Source of the DNA: JAPHSX01 sp039714395
GTDB lineage: Bacteria; Pseudomonadota; Gammaproteobacteria; Thiohalomonadales; Thiohalomonadaceae
Direction: 5' to 3'
DNA length: 64,000 nucleotides
NCBI GenBank assembly: GCA_039714395.1
Contig: JBDLJH010000012.1
Span: forward strand, 28,091-92,090
The translations under genes and the position numbers were made by a program. How positions within the stretch are numbered: position 1 is the stretch's first letter; every line of letters starts with the position of its first letter. Below the pieces are notes generated by a model. That model saw only the letters and a program-made list of their open reading frames with translations. It had not been told where the DNA came from and did no database searches. Below are positions 60,751 through 64,000 of the stretch, in pieces.

Positions 60751-62013
60751 ATGGATACAAAAATTTTTAATAAGAGGGTAACAACGGTACTGGCCTCCAG
60801 TCTGTTTGCTCTAGTGGCCGGCTGTAGTGGCGGAGGCGGAGACAGTGCTGTGGTACTACTACCACCACCACCACCACCACCACCCTGTGTAGCGGTTTTT
60901 GCCAACGATACCTATGTTGATTACATAGTAGGCAATTCAGACTCAGAAGCCTCTAACATGGAGGCGATTCTGGCCGCTGACGGTTATGATGCTCGCACCT
61001 TCACCGGTATCACCGCAGCGGACTTTACCGCCGCTACCGATGGTTGTGTAGCACTCGTAATTCCCGAGCAGGAGAATGGCAGCTTGGCTGCTGATATTGG
61101 TGCCCCGGAGCACACCGCAATATCTGATTATGTCAACGCGGGTGGTAATTTGATTGTTGGCTTTGCAAATGCTAACTCGACGACGCTGGTTAATGACATC
61201 TTCGGACTGGCAATTACCTCAATTGCGGATAGTGGAGCAATAGCTATTGTTGACAATGATGCGATAGGTACCCCGTTTGAGGGTGGCACCACGGTTGGTG
61301 GTACAGCGTTAACTGCGCCTAGTGCAACCAATGCGTTTACCGCTGCCGATCTGCCGCTTGGCTCACGCGTGATCTATGCAGATGCCAATGGCAATGCTGT
61401 TGTGGCCATGGGGCAGGTGGGTTCCGGCACAGTGACCTTGCTGGGTTGGGATTATTTCAATGCCCTGCCAGTTGGAGCCGTGGATGATGGCTGGCTGGAA
61501 GTGTTGACTCAGGCCGTCTCTGCCGATGCACTGGAGATGCAGATCCCGCTGACCGATGTGGCGCTGGCCGATGTGGAAGCTCAGGGTTGGACAACCTGCT
61601 TCACGGAAACCTATAACATTACTGGTACATCGATTCCAGATACCCTGGCTGCCTGTGCCGGTACCGAGCTGATGATGGCCTGTCGTGAAACCGCTACACC
61701 GGGAACATTGACCCTGGCGGCGTGGGCTACTGAAGCCGATATGACGGTGGATACGAACGCAGCCAATGATGGTGTAACCAACGATGTGGCCGGCGTCTCC
61801 TGGTATTACAACTCAACTTATTCTTGGGGTTTTGCCTCACTGGGTGATACCGTAGTTAAGAGTTCGTGTGATGTTGATAATACTGGTAAGAATAATCAGC
61901 GTTTGTGCTGGCATGCAGATCCCGGTGATGTGTTGCAGGGAGGTTTCAGATGCGGAACGACCACTGGTTTGAACGACTCTACCGCATGGGAGCGTGTTCT
62001 GCTGAAACGTTAA
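60751..62013 (+). CDS. Predicted surface lipoprotein with polyproline linker and Cys/Trp-rich C-terminal domain
   Basis: I cannot name this 420-residue protein. It has a lipoprotein signal with lipobox LVAGC (Cys25 or so) followed by SGGGGD and a run of eight prolines coded by repeated CCA. The middle part (about 45-260) looks like a Rossmann/glutamine-amidotransferase-like fold (VAVFANDTYVDYIVGN, DYVNAGGNLIVGFAN, GSGTVTLLGWDYFNALP) but lacks an evident Cys-His pair. The C-terminal 130 residues are rich in Cys and Trp (GWTTCFTETYN, WYYNSTYSWGFA, QRLCWHADPGD, FRCGTTTGLND, AWERVL), a pattern I recall from extracellular proteins of diverse bacteria. AAGGAGA precedes the ATG. It lies alone in a low-GC insert next to the gsp operon, so export by the T2SS is possible but unproven. 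Confidence 0.8.
   Translation: MDTKIFNKRVTTVLASSLFALVAGCSGGGGDSAVVLLPPPPPPPPCVAVFANDTYVDYIVGNSDSEASNMEAILAADGYDARTFTGITAADFTAATDGCVALVIPEQENGSLAADIGAPEHTAISDYVNAGGNLIVGFANANSTTLVNDIFGLAITSIADSGAIAIVDNDAIGTPFEGGTTVGGTALTAPSATNAFTAADLPLGSRVIYADANGNAVVAMGQVGSGTVTLLGWDYFNALPVGAVDDGWLEVLTQAVSADALEMQIPLTDVALADVEAQGWTTCFTETYNITGTSIPDTLAACAGTELMMACRETATPGTLTLAAWATEADMTVDTNAANDGVTNDVAGVSWYYNSTYSWGFASLGDTVVKSSCDVDNTGKNNQRLCWHADPGDVLQGGFRCGTTTGLNDSTAWERVLLKR
60861..60884 (+). repeat. Trinucleotide (ACC)8 microsatellite in the lipoprotein gene
   Basis: Eight uninterrupted ACC units encode the proline run just after the lipidation site. In-frame gain or loss of units would change linker length without breaking the gene. 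Confidence 0.9.
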
Positions 62014-62040
62014 TCAGTAGGTAGTAAGTTGGTAAAGAAG

Positions 62041-62068
62041 GGGGCCAGGTAACTGGCCCCTTTTTTTT
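62041..62068 (+). terminator. Intrinsic terminator of the lipoprotein gene
   Basis: A perfect 8-bp GC-rich stem (GGGGCCAG / CTGGCCCC) with a GTAA loop is followed by eight T residues, 27 bp after the lipoprotein stop. Confidence 0.95.
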
Positions 62069-62530
62069 GCTTAATGCATGGTCAGAAAAATCTATTATCG
62101 GGCCCCACAGTCTGGGGTTTCACACTGTTGGCATTGTGGGCTGGAACCGGGTTCTTCTGAATTTTATGCCAAGGGGTTTTGTCATAGGAGTATAGTCAAC
62201 AGTTCAATGCCCCTGTCGGGATCAAAATTGATATAAATATGACCTCCCAGGCACAAAACAGATTGTTCGAGATACCGAATTAATCACTATGTATATGCAG
62301 CGAAACACTTCCTGTTATTATCTATCTAGCATTATTTCTATTTGAGGATGGCACGGTGCTGAAATGATGTAGTGTCGGCTGTTGTAAAATAGACGTTCAG
62401 TGTTTGGGTCTAGCTCTCAGTTCTATTTCGGTTACCGCAATTTTAGTGGTCATCACTCTCCCTGTTTAGTTCCAGCTATCTATTTTGTTCGCCAATAAAC
62501 ATTATTCATCCTTTAATACTTAGAAACCGA
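62069..62530. other. Low-GC intergenic stretch with no gene
   Basis: About 460 bp without a convincing open frame on either strand. A small stem (CCCCA / TGGGG near 62103-62117) is visible near the left end. It is the right part of the insert between gspN and degS. Confidence 0.6.
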
Positions 62531-62782
62531 TTCAGCTTTTTTTCAGTGTATATATGGTTTTTGAGAATGTTGAAGATGCGGGTGCCGATGGGACAGTTAG
62601 TGATAGCGGAGGCCCGATGTAACAAGGGGCGATTGTTATTATAGGGAGTGGTGGCACCTATCAGCTAGAGGATGAGGCAAAGGCCCTGGATTTGGCGCCG
62701 CAGGAGTGGCAATAAGCATTGGCCTTGCCTGGCAAGACCAAAATACTAAGGGTTTCCGTTCCCCCAGCTTCATCGCTGTGAT

Positions 62783-62786
<4 letters not shown>
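62531..62786 (+). pseudogene. Decayed duplicate of the gspN 3' third
   Basis: This 256-bp stretch aligns colinearly with 59858-60115 of intact gspN. The best blocks are GATAGCGGAGGCCC, TATCAGCT.GA.G, TTCCGTTCC and GATTTAGCGC. In translation it gives FENVEDAGADGTVSDSGGPM against LENIDGGGIEGTISDSGGPL in gspN, then an in-frame TAA, a second stop after QEWQ, and one frameshift before the final GFRS...I-stop. It ends in the same TAG, which overlaps the degS TAA. It is a pseudogene fragment, not a coding gene. Confidence 0.85.
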
Positions 62787-63949
<1,163 letters not shown>

Positions 63950-64000
63950 ATCCCTTATACTCTATCTCAAATTCAGTTTGGCAATCTTACCCCATGGAGT

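Noticed and set aside
61900..62013. GlyGly-CTERM tail on the lipoprotein as a rhombosortase substrate
   Set aside because: The C-terminus ends AWERVLLKR with no GG motif or hydrophobic segment.
60174..62530. An insertion sequence carrying the lipoprotein gene
   Set aside because: There is no transposase and no terminal inverted repeats or short target duplication; the flanks are instead copies of the gspN/degS junction.
62554..62620. A start codon and short gene within the gspN-like fragment
   Set aside because: The ATG at 62554 corresponds to an internal Met of gspN and the frame is closed by TAA after 21 codons; the whole segment aligns as decayed gspN.

Overview
The window reads as a chromosomal segment of a free-living gammaproteobacterium. 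It carries the lpt/kds/rpoN/hpf/ptsN/rapZ block, the mlaFEDCB-ibaG-murA-hisGDC block, a gspC-N type II secretion operon, darP, rimI and prfC. Multihaem cytochromes, a regulatory PTS with HPr kinase, and short-form HisG suggest a Chromatiales/Thiotrichales-type (possibly sulfur-oxidising) lineage rather than an enteric. That placement is inference. No rRNA, tRNA, CRISPR array, prophage or intact insertion sequence was seen.

Layout. 1-1.85 kb: the end of an efflux operon (partial TolC-like channel, membrane-fusion adaptor) and acylphosphatase. 1.85-5.7 kb: a lytic transglycosylase, a rhombosortase-like rhomboid protease, and a leftward DUF4124 / MIF-like tautomerase / proS set. 5.7-9.3 kb: ilvI-ilvH-ilvC with a terminator-like hairpin ahead of it. 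9.3-12.4 kb: an unrecognised 1039-residue exported protein. 12.5-18.2 kb: pssA, leuA, family-4 uracil-DNA glycosylase, rimI, prfC. 18.4-21.3 kb: two tandem tetrahaem cytochromes c directly ahead of a membrane diguanylate cyclase. 21.3-25.6 kb: a YadG/YadH-type ABC exporter, then a YjgN-type membrane protein overlapping an M48 protease. 25.6-27.7 kb: a repeat-like remnant, darP and mgtE.

27.8-39.0 kb is one long leftward block. It holds the regulatory PTS (ptsI, ptsH, EIIA-Man type, rapZ, hprK, ptsN), hpf, rpoN, the LPS transport and Kdo genes (lptBAC, kdsC, kdsD), a small heavy-metal-binding protein and yrbG. 39.1-48.7 kb holds mlaA, two small conserved proteins, and the rightward mlaFEDCB-ibaG-murA-hisG-hisD-hisC run. 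48.9-60.1 kb is a complete-looking gspC-D-E-F-G-H-I-J-K-L-M-N operon. gspO (prepilin peptidase) is not in the window.

The most unusual part is 60.1-62.8 kb. A low-GC insert with one lipoprotein gene, a 9-bp tandem repeat and a proline-codon microsatellite lies between gspN and the convergent degS/algW gene. It is flanked by two decayed copies of the gspN/degS junction: a degS 3' remnant follows intact gspN, and a gspN 3' remnant precedes intact degS. This points to a duplication or single-crossover integration at that junction. Themes running through the window are envelope biogenesis (Lpt, Kdo, Mla, MurA), secretion and surface processing (T2SS, rhombosortase), periplasmic quality control (DegS, M48), branched-chain amino acid and histidine synthesis, and nitrogen/carbon signalling through RpoN and the PTS.
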